DNA of 31,944 nucleotides from CAYWWY01 sp964462525. Its GTDB lineage: Bacteria; Thermotogota; Thermotogae; MWEM01. The translations under genes and the position numbers were made by a program. The notes under the pieces were generated by a model. That model was not told the origin of the DNA and did not search any database. It saw only the letters and a list, made by a program, of their open reading frames with translations. The stretch is taken from NCBI GenBank assembly GCA_964462525.1, contig CAYWWY010000017.1, positions 1 to 31,944 on the forward strand, read 5' to 3'. Shown in pieces: positions 1-8,316 of this stretch; position 1 is the first letter of the stretch, and every line of letters begins with the position of its first letter.

Positions 1-2
1 AT

Positions 3-611
3 CCGATTTCTGTGCGCACATCTCTTGATCACAAAGAAAAGCTGTGCATTGTATATCCGGGGTTTGGGTACACCCTGACTTGTCCGATCTTCTTCTATCT
101 CTTCCCTATGCTGGAAATGCTCAAGATAGACAGCTACGGAATCGACCTCCGATATGCAGAATCAATGAAGGGCGTTTCGCAGGAAGAAGGGAAAAAGTGG
201 TTGAATACTGATTCCCAGATTATTGGAGATCATGTGGAAGAATGGGTTGCTCCCTATAAAGAGGCGATGTTCATCGGAAAATCTCTTGGCACCTATCACA
301 TGAAAAATCAGATTCAACAAGGGGTTATTCGCGAAACGGATCGACTTGTTTGGTTAACCCCAGCGGACGGGATCAAATCCTTTTATGCCTACGCCCGGCA
401 GTTGCCCAATCGTTCCCTTTTAATCTACGGTACGGCAGATCCAAGGTTTTCTCCGGAAGACGCAGGAACAATCATAAGCGCCAATCGCCTGGAAGTAATG
501 GAATTACCCGCTTGTGGCCATTCCTTCGAAGTTCGGGGAAACCTCGAGCAATCGATCGAAAATGTGAAAATCGTGATCCAACGGATTCGGGCATTCCTAA
601 TCGCCCCTTGA
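3..611 (+). CDS. Alpha/beta-hydrolase family protein, probably 5'-partial
   Basis: The product looks like a small alpha/beta-hydrolase (esterase/lipase-like fold, substrate unknown). Counting from the GTG at 12, the nucleophile elbow GKSLG puts Ser at residue 91, an acid lies in GTADPRF (Asp143), and the catalytic His is in ACGHSF (His170). The order Ser-Asp-His and the spacing fit a compact hydrolase of about 200 residues. The reading frame is open to the window edge and nothing resembling a ribosome-binding site precedes the GTG at 12, so the true start probably lies upstream. The fold is well supported; the substrate cannot be told. A 360-base gap separates it from the next gene. Confidence 0.75.
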   Translation, partial: PISVRTSLDHKEKLCIVYPGFGYTLTCPIFFYLFPMLEMLKIDSYGIDLRYAESMKGVSQEEGKKWLNTDSQIIGDHVEEWVAPYKEAMFIGKSLGTYHMKNQIQQGVIRETDRLVWLTPADGIKSFYAYARQLPNRSLLIYGTADPRFSPEDAGTIISANRLEVMELPACGHSFEVRGNLEQSIENVKIVIQRIRAFLIAP

Positions 612-904
612 AGAAGACCTCGAAGGACCTGTTGGATTGATCAAAGGGATCATCCACTTCCCCAAGCAAACCAGGAGCTTAGGATTTTCCTTAAACGATT
701 TGGAATCATCATTAGCGAAATCCAGATCTGGTTTTTTTCTTCATTTGGCATTCCCCCCCAACTCATCTTTGTTTCCTCCCTTCGTATGGGTTATATTTGA
801 TTATAATAAGTACGAATTGCGAAGAATCCTTGCAATAATCCCCGAAAATGATCGCTTTCTCCATTCTTTCGCGATTATTCACTCTTAACTACCGATAACG
901 ACAC
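612..904. other. Intergenic region without a convincing gene
   Basis: There is an open frame at 637-888, but it has no ribosome-binding site and low-complexity, unconvincing composition. A hairpin can form at 634-655 (arms TGATC and GATCA extended by GGA and TCC, loop AAAGG). A weak terminator-like site follows at 722-738. A copy of the octamer CGATAACG sits at 893-900. Confidence 0.5.
718..738 (+). terminator. Weak candidate terminator after the hydrolase gene
   Basis: CCAGATCTGG at 722-731 is self-complementary. Three flanking A residues can pair with the start of the run of seven T at 732-738. The G+C stem is short, so this is only a plausible rho-independent terminator. It lies about 110 bases past the hydrolase stop. 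Confidence 0.3.
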
Positions 905-933
905 TTGCGCTTTTTTTCAAAATGAGATAGAAT
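905..933 (+). promoter_or_regulatory. Candidate sigma-70 promoter of the orotate operon
   Basis: TTGCGC (905-910) and TAGAAT (928-933) are separated by 17 bases. The octamer TAGAATCA occurs twice, at 928-935 and 946-953, so the -10 region is repeated 18 bases downstream. Position about 40 bases before the regulator start fits, but the -35 is imperfect. Confidence 0.4.
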
Positions 934-955
934 CATCCCATATTATAGAATCACT

Positions 956-972
956 ATTCCGCGAGGTGGAAT
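956..972 (+). promoter_or_regulatory. Inverted repeat over the regulator's ribosome-binding site
   Basis: ATTCC (956-960) and GGAAT (968-972) form an inverted repeat around GCGAGGT. The second arm ends directly before the ATG at 973 and overlaps the Shine-Dalgarno bases GAGGTGG. IclR-family proteins often bind short palindromes next to their own gene, so an autoregulatory operator is possible. A 5-bp arm is weak evidence. Confidence 0.3.
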
Positions 973-1716
973 ATGAACTATCTTCGAAAAGTGCTTACTG
1001 TGGTCAGTGTTGTTGCTCAAGGCGATATCACAGGAGGTAGTGTAATCGAAGTGTCTGAAAAATCAGGCATTCCAATGTCTTCCTCTCACAGGATTCTTAA
1101 TGATCTTGTCGAATGTGATATTTTAACCAAAAACGATGAAACCAGAAAATATCGATTGAGCCCCAGAATCGTTCCTCTTGTTCAGGAAATCTACTGGAAG
1201 ATGAATCTTGATACGCTCAAGCGAATCCTAACCGAGTTGCGTGACAGGATCAACGAGACTGTCTTTTTGAGTGAGTTAACGGATAATGGCGTAACATCGA
1301 TCATGGCCATAGAAAGCAATCGGGTTTTTCGCTTTCGCGCTCGTTCAGGGGTATATCTACCTGTACACTGCACTGCAGCAGGTCTTGCCATAGTAGCATA
1401 CATTGATCCGGCTAAAGCAGAAAAACTCATGTGTCTTTCCCACCGAAATGAGGATCCTCTTGCTGTTGAATGTCCAGTTGAAGTGTTTTCAAAGAGACTT
1501 GAAAGAGTACGTGTAGATGAGTATGCCTTTTGCGATAAAGAATACGAGCCTGGTTTACAGGCGCTCGCTGTACCTGTATTTGATCGCCGAGGTCATGTAT
1601 CTGCAAGCATTACATCTATTGCCCCGGGTCAACGGTTCATAGAAAAGTCAACCAGAGATCCGATTATTAAGTTCCTTAGGCAAGCTGCATTGGAAATCAG
1701 CAAATATAGTTATTAG
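973..1716 (+). CDS. IclR-family transcriptional regulator
   Basis: The 247-residue length and two-part layout fit the IclR family. A winged helix-turn-helix occupies about residues 5-65, with the recognition-helix stretch SGIPMSSSHRILNDL. An effector-binding domain follows from about residue 80 to the end, with the family-like stretch VHCTAAGLAIVAY and a late EYEPGLQALAVPVFD segment. A Shine-Dalgarno GAGGTGG precedes the ATG. The gene heads the operon, and its stop overlaps the next gene's ribosome-binding site, so it is probably the local regulator of orotate/pyrimidine uptake and breakdown. The effector could be orotate or an intermediate; that is inference. Confidence 0.88.
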   Translation: MNYLRKVLTVVSVVAQGDITGGSVIEVSEKSGIPMSSSHRILNDLVECDILTKNDETRKYRLSPRIVPLVQEIYWKMNLDTLKRILTELRDRINETVFLSELTDNGVTSIMAIESNRVFRFRARSGVYLPVHCTAAGLAIVAYIDPAKAEKLMCLSHRNEDPLAVECPVEVFSKRLERVRVDEYAFCDKEYEPGLQALAVPVFDRRGHVSASITSIAPGQRFIEKSTRDPIIKFLRQAALEISKYSY

Positions 1717-1724
1717 GAGCCGCT

Positions 1725-2489
1725 ATGAGCGAAATGATCGTAGATGTGAAACATGTAAGAAGGACTTTTTTCAGTGGAAGTAAAAAAACCAAAAAGGAAT
1801 TTGTAGCTCTGGAAGATATCTCTTTTTCCGTATCCAAAGGGGAGTTTGTTACGCTTTTAGGCCCTTCTGGTTGTGGAAAATCCACCTTGTTGAAGATTAT
1901 CTCCGATCTTTTACCGGCAACTTCCGGAGAAGTCTCTATTGATGCTTCGAGAAAGGATCAAACACCCCCATTTGGTTTTGTATTTCAGGATTCCGTATTG
2001 TTGCCTTGGAGAACTGCTATTGATAACGCTTTGTTTCCATTCGAAATTATGGGAAACCGTCAAAAAACAGACGAAGCGCATGTCAGAAAACTCTTTCAGA
2101 TGGCAAAACTTGTGGGTTTTGAAAACTCCTATCCCCGTCAGCTTTCAGGTGGTATGAAACAAAGAGTATCCATTGTCCGAGCCTTATCCTACAATCCGCC
2201 GATTCTCTTGATGGATGAACCTTTTGGTGCTTTGGACGCCATTACAAGAGATAATCTGAACAATGTGCTCTTGGAAATTTGGGAGTCTACCCGCAAGACG
2301 GTGATCTTTGTCACACACAGCATCAGTGAAGCTCTATACCTTTCTGACAGGATTATTGTGATGGGAACAAAGCCCGGTCGAGTGCTAAAAGATCTGGCCG
2401 TTACGCTCCCGCGACCAAGAACGGAAGATACCAAGCTTTCTCCAGAATTCTATGGTTTGGTGAAAGAACTAAGAGAACTCCTTAAATAA
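1725..2489 (+). CDS. ABC transporter ATP-binding protein, NitT/TauT type
   Basis: This is the energising subunit of an importer. Walker A GPSGCGKS is at residues 46-53, the Q-loop glutamine at 88 (VFQDSVLLPWR), the ABC signature LSGGMKQR at 140-147, Walker B ILLMDEP at 160-166, and the switch His at 198. The LPWR after the Q-loop and the roughly 254-residue length are typical of the SsuB/TauB/NitT ATPases for organic anions and nucleobase-like substrates. The AGGAG ribosome-binding site overlaps the regulator's TAG stop, so the genes are co-transcribed. All catalytic residues are present. Confidence 0.92.
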   Translation: MSEMIVDVKHVRRTFFSGSKKTKKEFVALEDISFSVSKGEFVTLLGPSGCGKSTLLKIISDLLPATSGEVSIDASRKDQTPPFGFVFQDSVLLPWRTAIDNALFPFEIMGNRQKTDEAHVRKLFQMAKLVGFENSYPRQLSGGMKQRVSIVRALSYNPPILLMDEPFGALDAITRDNLNNVLLEIWESTRKTVIFVTHSISEALYLSDRIIVMGTKPGRVLKDLAVTLPRPRTEDTKLSPEFYGLVKELRELLK

Positions 2490-2508
2490 AAGATTGCAGG
2501 TGGTTTTG

Positions 2509-3291
2509 GTGGGCAAAAAAATCTTGATATCCGCGCTTTCCATCCTGTTCCTTGTATTCTTTCTTGGGTTTTGGAAAGGATATATCATCATCCAAAATGT
2601 ACCGGCCTATATATTGCCTTCTCCTGAAACGGTTGGACAGAAGTTCTGGGATCTTCTGACGAATGGTACTTTTTTTCGCCACGGATGGGTTACTCTCTAT
2701 ACCATTGTGATTGGTTTTTCGATTGGTTCAGTTCTCGGGTTTTTTGCGGGGTACTTCTCCGCTCGAAACAGAACCTTTGAAGAGATTGTCTCGCCCTATG
2801 TTATGCTTCTTCAAGCTACACCCAAAATTTCATTGATTCCGCTCTTTGTCATTTGGTTTGGTTTGGGTATGCCTTCGAAGCTTCTTTTAATTGTTTTGTC
2901 CGCTTTCTTCCCTGTCATGATCAACACCATTCTGGGTATGCGTTCAGTCTCTGAAGACTATGAAAACCTGATGACCGTTCTCGGGGCCTCAGAAAGGCAA
3001 AGAGTCTTGAAAATGAAGATTCCTTTGGCGACGCCTCTGATTATGGCTGGACTAAAAATAGCTATGGTTCAATCGGTCATCGGGGCGATTGTATCTGAAT
3101 GGATGTCGGGTGAGAACGGCTTGGGATATTTATTGGTCTTTGGGAGTGCTATGTATGATGCGAACCTGCTTATGGCTTCGATTTTAGCGACGACATTTCT
3201 AGGCCTGATCCTTTACTGGAGTATTGAGTTTCTGGAGAAAAAACTGCTTTTCTGGCATGAATCAAAACTCGCTTTTACGGAGGGTACGTGA
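2509..3291 (+). CDS. ABC transporter permease, NitT/TauT type (first copy)
   Basis: This is an integral membrane subunit of about 260 residues with a charged N terminus, a first membrane helix (roughly residues 4-20) and several later helices. The cytoplasmic coupling segment that docks on the ATPase is visible around LMTVLGASERQRVLKMKIPLATP. I prefer the GTG at 2509 because AGGTGG lies five bases upstream; an earlier TTG at 2494 is possible but has no such site. The end overlaps the next start in TGATG. A second, clearly related permease lies at 5107-5874, so the channel is probably a heterodimer. Confidence 0.88.
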   Translation: MGKKILISALSILFLVFFLGFWKGYIIIQNVPAYILPSPETVGQKFWDLLTNGTFFRHGWVTLYTIVIGFSIGSVLGFFAGYFSARNRTFEEIVSPYVMLLQATPKISLIPLFVIWFGLGMPSKLLLIVLSAFFPVMINTILGMRSVSEDYENLMTVLGASERQRVLKMKIPLATPLIMAGLKIAMVQSVIGAIVSEWMSGENGLGYLLVFGSAMYDANLLMASILATTFLGLILYWSIEFLEKKLLFWHESKLAFTEGT

Positions 3292-4082
3292 TGAGTAAAG
3301 CTCCACTGAAACGCATTGCAGAAAATCCCATCGTGGATGGGTTGTTGCCCCATCTGAGAGTTCATGTGAATACGGAGGTTCCTGATTTGTTTTTCCTCCC
3401 TGGTGATCCAGGAAGACTAAAACTGTTTGCGGAGTTGGCCGATTCGTTCACGATCCTCAGTGAAAATCGAGAATTTTCAATAGGGATCGGATCATATCGA
3501 GGGAAGGAATTTGGCGTTTGCTCAACAGGCATCGGTGGAGGTTCAACAGAGATCGCAATGGTTGAATTGAGGGAGTTGGGTGTACATAAGGTAATCAGGG
3601 TAGGGGGTTGTGGTGCTTTGGATGAAAGGATTCCTTGTGGGGAGATCATTATGAACTCAGGGGCCATCCGCCTTGGCGGAAGCTCAAAAACCTATGCTAT
3701 GCCAGAGTACCCTGCAGTTGCCGACCCTTTTTTGCTTGTAGCCCTTTTCAAAAGCGCCCTAGAAAGCGGCCACACCCCTTTTGTAGGGATCGGAGCAACT
3801 GTCGATTCGTACTATGCAGGACAGGGCAGACCGATTTCTGTCATTGCAAATCTGGTCGATCCCGGCTGGATCCAAAAGATGCAATCACTTCGTGTCATCA
3901 ACTTTGATATGGAAACCGAGACCATATACACCCTTGCTAGTCTGATGGGAATGAAAGCAGCCAATATTCTTGCTGTTCACGGAAATCGATCAACCAATCT
4001 ATGGTTGAGTGATTATCGGGTTATGCAACTTAAAACGATCAAAATCGCGCTTCAAACCAATTTTGAAGAGCGATCCTTTTGA
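3291..4082 (+). CDS. Uridine phosphorylase-like nucleoside phosphorylase
   Basis: This PNP/UDP-family enzyme would split a nucleoside with phosphate to give a base and ribose-1-phosphate. Features matching uridine phosphorylase are GDPGR (38-42), Arg60 in ENREF, STGIGGGST (78-86), Arg103 in RVGGCG, the uracil-recognition pair Gln178 and Arg180 in YYAGQGR, and the ribose-binding NFDMET (204-209). The phosphate-loop threonines of E. coli Udp are replaced here (GGCG rather than GTTG), so specificity may differ. The ATG at 3291 has GGAGGG six bases upstream. It sits between two transporter genes, suggesting it acts on an imported pyrimidine nucleoside. Uridine is the default substrate; orotidine is a speculative alternative. 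Confidence 0.82.
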   Translation: MSKAPLKRIAENPIVDGLLPHLRVHVNTEVPDLFFLPGDPGRLKLFAELADSFTILSENREFSIGIGSYRGKEFGVCSTGIGGGSTEIAMVELRELGVHKVIRVGGCGALDERIPCGEIIMNSGAIRLGGSSKTYAMPEYPAVADPFLLVALFKSALESGHTPFVGIGATVDSYYAGQGRPISVIANLVDPGWIQKMQSLRVINFDMETETIYTLASLMGMKAANILAVHGNRSTNLWLSDYRVMQLKTIKIALQTNFEERSF

Positions 4083-4110
4083 ACTACACCCAAATTAAGG
4101 AGGGATAGTT

Positions 4111-5076
4111 ATGAAAAAGGCAGTATTAGTGGTGATGGTATTGTTAGTCGCTGTTTTTGCTTTTGCAGAAAAAGTGACGATCCAAATCGAAGGGTCGGCT
4201 GTTCCATACTACATACCCATCTATATGGGTATTGAACTGGGATTCTTTGCAGAAGAAGGCCTAGAGGTGGATTATCTTTTTGGTAGCGCATCTGACGTGA
4301 TCAGAAATACAGCAGTAGGTAATGTTGAGTTTGGATTCCCCAACGGCGAACCCGTAATTACAGCCAGGGCCCAAGGCATCCCAGTCAATGTAATTCATAC
4401 GACATATCAGCATGGGTTAGGCTCTACAATCTTCCTTAAAGACAGCGGCATTCAGACTCCTCAAGACTTGAAAGGAAAACGGATTGCGATCACGGCTTAT
4501 GGAAGCCCGAACTTTGTCCAGTTACAAGTTTTACTACAAAAAAATGACATGACCCTCAACGATATTCACTTGGAAATCATAGGGACGGAAGCCATTGTAC
4601 CAGCCCTTGTCAACAAACGTGTCGATGCGATTTGCTTTTCTATGCTGAGGACCTTCGAGTTGGCTTATCAGGGAATTGAAGTGGGAGAATTCCGATCCGA
4701 TGAGTTTTTACCCTCATTCGGAAATGTGATTATTACAGGAGATCGTTTACTGCAGGAACGTCCAGAACTTGCCATTAAGTTTACCCGTGCGTTCAGCAGA
4801 ATTATGGCATATCTTTCTGATCCAGAAAACATGTTGGAAGCCACCTATATAGCGATTGCTAAGTATTCCCCCACATATGTAGGCCGGGAAGAGTATATGG
4901 CTGCGATCCTTACCGATATCTATGCTGGTTACTTATGGGTGAGCGAAGATACACAACCCTTTGGCTTTGGTTTTGGTAATATTGACCGATGGCAGAAAAC
5001 CATCGATATCATGTTGGAGTATCAAACAATCCCCACAAAAGTTAATGCCGCAGATTTCATCATTCCAAGGATGTAA
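4111..5076 (+). CDS. Periplasmic substrate-binding protein, NMT1/THI5-like (NitT/TauT family)
   Basis: This 321-residue protein should capture the transported substrate outside the inner membrane. It begins with a classic signal peptide (MKK, hydrophobic core, likely cut after AFA at residue 19) and has no lipobox cysteine, so it is soluble and periplasmic. The mature N terminus has the family pattern YYIPIYMGIELGFFAEEGLEV, followed by the lobe-II stretch DLKGKRIAITAYGSPNF. This family includes binding proteins for hydroxymethylpyrimidine, riboflavin, nitrate and sulfonates, so a flat pyrimidine such as orotate is reasonable. A near-consensus AAGGAGGG lies seven bases before ATG, fitting the high expression binding proteins need. 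Confidence 0.88.
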   Translation: MKKAVLVVMVLLVAVFAFAEKVTIQIEGSAVPYYIPIYMGIELGFFAEEGLEVDYLFGSASDVIRNTAVGNVEFGFPNGEPVITARAQGIPVNVIHTTYQHGLGSTIFLKDSGIQTPQDLKGKRIAITAYGSPNFVQLQVLLQKNDMTLNDIHLEIIGTEAIVPALVNKRVDAICFSMLRTFELAYQGIEVGEFRSDEFLPSFGNVIITGDRLLQERPELAIKFTRAFSRIMAYLSDPENMLEATYIAIAKYSPTYVGREEYMAAILTDIYAGYLWVSEDTQPFGFGFGNIDRWQKTIDIMLEYQTIPTKVNAADFIIPRM

Positions 5077-5106
5077 AACCTGAATCCAAGAGTCGGAGGG
5101 AGAGGT

Positions 5107-5874
5107 ATGAAAATAAGGGCACGATCTGGATTTCTAAGTTTTGCTGTTTTTCTGGGCATCATCGTCGTGTGGAAACTGATGGTGACAATGCTCAATACAC
5201 CGACCCATATCCTCCCGCCTCCAGAAGACATTCTGTTTAAACTGATCCAATTGGTTCAAACGTCTGTTCTTCAAAGAAATTTTTTGGCAACCTTGGAAGA
5301 GATTGTATATGGTTTTTCAATTGGAGCGGGCTTGGGTGTCGTCTTCGGTTATATTCTAGCAAAGGCGGAAATTCTTGAAAAGGCGTTTTCTCCCTATATC
5401 CTCATATTCCAAACTGCCCCCAAAATCTCCCTGGCCCCTCTTTTTGTCTTATGGTTCGGATTGGGCATCTGGTCAAAAGTGGTACTCGTTGCATTGGTTA
5501 CGCTTTTCCCAGTCATGATCAACATGATTCTGGGTGTCAGATCGACCGAGAAGAATTATTACCATCTGATGAAAGTGTTACGGGCAAAACCCTGGCAAGT
5601 CATGATAAAACTGGAAATGATGAATTCGCTTCCTTACTTAATGACTGGTTTGCGTGTTGCTCTTGTTTTATCAATTACAGCAGCCGTGATTGGAGAAATG
5701 ATGGGCTCCAGAGCTGGTCTTGGGTTTCTGTTGATCCTCGGCAACGAGATGTATGATATTACCTTGCTTATCGCAGTGATCACCGTTATCAGTTTATTGA
5801 GTTTTTTTCTGGATGTGGGCATGAAAAAGCTTCAGGAAAAACTATTGACATGGCATGAATCTTCCGCTAGTTAA
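5107..5874 (+). CDS. ABC transporter permease, NitT/TauT type (second copy)
   Basis: This is a second membrane subunit of 255 residues. It shares long blocks with the permease at 2509-3291, for example SPY...APKISL.PLFV.WFGLG, FPVMIN.ILG.RS, the coupling segment near LMKVLRAKPWQVMIKLEM, and a common WHES near the end. The two copies are paralogues and have diverged. Having two unlike permeases suggests a heterodimeric channel, whereas NitT/TauT importers usually have one permease gene. GGAGGGAGAGG precedes the ATG. It lies directly after the binding protein and eight bases before the hydrolase gene. Confidence 0.88.
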   Translation: MKIRARSGFLSFAVFLGIIVVWKLMVTMLNTPTHILPPPEDILFKLIQLVQTSVLQRNFLATLEEIVYGFSIGAGLGVVFGYILAKAEILEKAFSPYILIFQTAPKISLAPLFVLWFGLGIWSKVVLVALVTLFPVMINMILGVRSTEKNYYHLMKVLRAKPWQVMIKLEMMNSLPYLMTGLRVALVLSITAAVIGEMMGSRAGLGFLLILGNEMYDITLLIAVITVISLLSFFLDVGMKKLQEKLLTWHESSAS

Positions 5875-5882
5875 GGCATCCT

Positions 5883-7133
5883 ATGTTGAACCAGATTAAA
5901 GCAAGGGCTGTTCACTATTTTAAAAGATTTGCTGCAATCTCATCTTCTCAGATAGGAGTTACGCGCCTTCCTTTTTCCAAGGAGAATGATCAGTGTATTC
6001 AATACTTACAGCAGTCTCTGAATTCTTTAGGCAAGATGGTTTCCATCGACTCGATGGGGAATGTGTTCAGCTCAAACAGGGAAGAGGTATCTTCTGACAA
6101 CAAGAAAGCATACTTTGTCTCACACTATGATTCTGTTCCCCAGGGAGGATGGTATGACGGGATTGCGGGAATTGTATTTGGGTTGATCCTTCTGGAACAA
6201 TTGAAACCCGAAGCGAGGAATGATGTAGACCTCATCGCGTTTAACTGTGAAGAATCATCTTTATTTGGCCAAGCTTCGGTTGGTTCAAAAGCCTTTTTCG
6301 AAGGTCTAGAAAGCGTCCATGACCTACCTGCGCGAATCGGGAAAAGAGATCGACTCAGTTCACTGATCCAAAAAAGCCAATATGCTTCCCTTTCTCAGGT
6401 CGATAGACCTCAAATCCGTCACCGTGCCCATTTTTATGAGGTACATGTCGACCAATCTCAGGTGTTACACAACGCGCAATCCATGGTTGGAATCGTGAAC
6501 ACCATTGCCGGGCAGATGCGAGTTACACTGACATTCAATGGAGAAACAGGCCATTCAAGCCTGATGGATCATTCCAAGAGAAAGGATTCGTTGCTCGCAG
6601 CCTCCCGTGCGATTATGAAGGTTAGAGAACTGGTGGAGAAGTATGGACCAGAAAACGTGGTGGGTACAGTCACTCAGATCGACAACAAACCGAATGTGAT
6701 GAATATGATCTCTGGTTTCACGGCATTAACGGTAGATATTCGTGGTTTTGACAAGGGTAATCTGAATGCATATCATAGAGACTTGCAGGATTGGTGCGAT
6801 CAAACATTTTCGAATAAAGGGATTGATGTGCAATCAACCTTGATATCCCAGCAAGATGTCGCAATCATGGATTCGGATTGTGGGCTGATGATTCAAAAAG
6901 CGCTTCAAGAGGAAGACATTTCGTCAGTTTTCATGCCAAGCATGTCCTGGCACGACATTGCTGAAGTCTCTCATTATTTCCCGGCGAATCTTTTGTTTGT
7001 TCCGAATGAATCAGGAGAAAGTCACTCGCTGAAAGAAAGCTTGGACTTGGATGTGTTTTCGAAGTTGATCGGTTTCTTCTCAACCTTCTTTGGAGGGCAC
7101 CATGTTACTGATTCGCAATGTTCTTATTCCTGA
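5883..7133 (+). CDS. M20-family N-carbamoyl-L-amino acid hydrolase (probable ureidosuccinase)
   Basis: This 416-residue metallohydrolase belongs to the carbamoylase/allantoate-amidohydrolase branch of peptidase family M20. Metal ligands are recognisable: His81 in SHYDS, Asp92 in WYDG, the CEES glutamates (123-124), His188 in VHVDQ and His381 in SHS. The dimerisation lid carries GETGHSS. The family removes the carbamoyl group from N-carbamoyl amino acids, releasing CO2 and ammonia. Next to dihydroorotase, N-carbamoyl-L-aspartate is the natural substrate, giving aspartate. The usual HIEQ motif is HVDQ here, a conservative change. Start ATG has AAGG six bases upstream. An N-carbamoyl-beta-alanine hydrolase is the main alternative. 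Confidence 0.85.
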   Translation: MLNQIKARAVHYFKRFAAISSSQIGVTRLPFSKENDQCIQYLQQSLNSLGKMVSIDSMGNVFSSNREEVSSDNKKAYFVSHYDSVPQGGWYDGIAGIVFGLILLEQLKPEARNDVDLIAFNCEESSLFGQASVGSKAFFEGLESVHDLPARIGKRDRLSSLIQKSQYASLSQVDRPQIRHRAHFYEVHVDQSQVLHNAQSMVGIVNTIAGQMRVTLTFNGETGHSSLMDHSKRKDSLLAASRAIMKVRELVEKYGPENVVGTVTQIDNKPNVMNMISGFTALTVDIRGFDKGNLNAYHRDLQDWCDQTFSNKGIDVQSTLISQQDVAIMDSDCGLMIQKALQEEDISSVFMPSMSWHDIAEVSHYFPANLLFVPNESGESHSLKESLDLDVFSKLIGFFSTFFGGHHVTDSQCSYS

Positions 7134-8316
7134 CGGAAAAAAAACAGATCCATCCCCATACGATCTGCTTATCGTCGATGGAAAGATCACCCAAATAGGT
7201 AGTCATATAAAGAATGACCGAGCCCAAACGATTCGCGCTAAAGGATTATGGGCGATTCCGGGTATCGTTGATGTGCATGTCCATTTACGGCAACCAGGAT
7301 ATGACTACAAAGAAACTGTCGAGATGGCTGTTAAGGCAGCTGTTGCCGGAGGCATTACCACTTTTTGTGCGATGCCCAATCTGATCCCATGCCCAGACCG
7401 CCCGGAAACCCTTCAGCATGTGCGTTCGTATCAAAAGGATGCTCCTATTTCGATCATCCAGTCGTGCGCAATTAATTGCGACCTTACCAAGGAAAGAAGC
7501 GATTGGGAAAGCTTACGAGAAATGGGGGCGTCTTTTTTTACAAATGATGGTTATCCCATCGATTCCATGTCAGATTTGTCAGCGATTTTATCATTTTCGA
7601 GGAACCATGGGGTTGTTATTGCTGATCATCCTGAAAGCAGGGGTATGGACGAGCGAATAGATCAAGCAGAATCGGTTGTTATTCTCAGAGACCTTTTCCT
7701 AAATGAAAAAGTTAGAGGACGCTTACACCTCCAGCATGTGAGTCTCTCCAGATCTGTAGAGTGGATGGATTTAGCGAAACAAAGGCATATCCCTTTCACA
7801 GCAGAAACATGCCCACATTACTTTATCGAAGTCGAGCCTCAAAATAATCCAGGAGCATATGAGGTCTATCCCCCTCTTCGTGATGCGAACAACAGGCAAG
7901 CCATCTTGAAAGCAATCGCTTCAGGTTTGATTGATATGATCGCTTCAGATCATGCTCCTCACACAATCGAGGATAAAATGACTGATAAACCCGCCCGGGG
8001 TTTTTCCGGGGTTGAACTCCTATTCCCACTTTGTTTTGATTATCTGGTTCGATCGGAGAAAATGCCCCTTGATAAGCTTCTTGTTTTGCTGAACCGAAAC
8101 CCTTCCCGATTATTGGGTATGGAACCATCGTGTTTCCAAGAAGGGAAACGAGCGGATTTGTTCCTTTTTGATCCAGAAGAGAAGTGGATGGTTGAACCTT
8201 CTGTTATGCACTCAAATGGAAAGAATACGCCCTTTTTAGGAAAGCGCCTAACCGGACGAATCAAAGCGACGATCGCATCGGGGAAAATGGTTTTCCCTTT
8301 TGAAGGAACCCTATGA
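7102..8316 (+). CDS. pyrC: Dihydroorotase, class I
   Basis: This 404-residue amidohydrolase interconverts dihydroorotate and N-carbamoyl-L-aspartate. Visible residues are His59 and His61 (HVHLR), the carboxylate-binding Arg63 and Asn93 (MPNL), Asp149 (FTNDG), His176 (ADHPES), His212 (LQHVS) and the SDHAPH motif at 282-287. Arg63 and Asn93 hold the substrate carboxylate in known dihydroorotases and argue against dihydropyrimidinase. One oddity is YPPLR at 256-260, where an Asn usually precedes PPLR. I chose the ATG at 7102 because GGAGGG lies just upstream; it overlaps the preceding gene by 32 bases. The operon context suggests the hydrolytic, catabolic direction. Confidence 0.9.
   Translation: MLLIRNVLIPDGKKTDPSPYDLLIVDGKITQIGSHIKNDRAQTIRAKGLWAIPGIVDVHVHLRQPGYDYKETVEMAVKAAVAGGITTFCAMPNLIPCPDRPETLQHVRSYQKDAPISIIQSCAINCDLTKERSDWESLREMGASFFTNDGYPIDSMSDLSAILSFSRNHGVVIADHPESRGMDERIDQAESVVILRDLFLNEKVRGRLHLQHVSLSRSVEWMDLAKQRHIPFTAETCPHYFIEVEPQNNPGAYEVYPPLRDANNRQAILKAIASGLIDMIASDHAPHTIEDKMTDKPARGFSGVELLFPLCFDYLVRSEKMPLDKLLVLLNRNPSRLLGMEPSCFQEGKRADLFLFDPEEKWMVEPSVMHSNGKNTPFLGKRLTGRIKATIASGKMVFPFEGTL

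Noticed and set aside
637..888. 83-codon open frame between the hydrolase and the regulator
   Set aside because: No ribosome-binding site, odd composition, and it covers a terminator-like hairpin.
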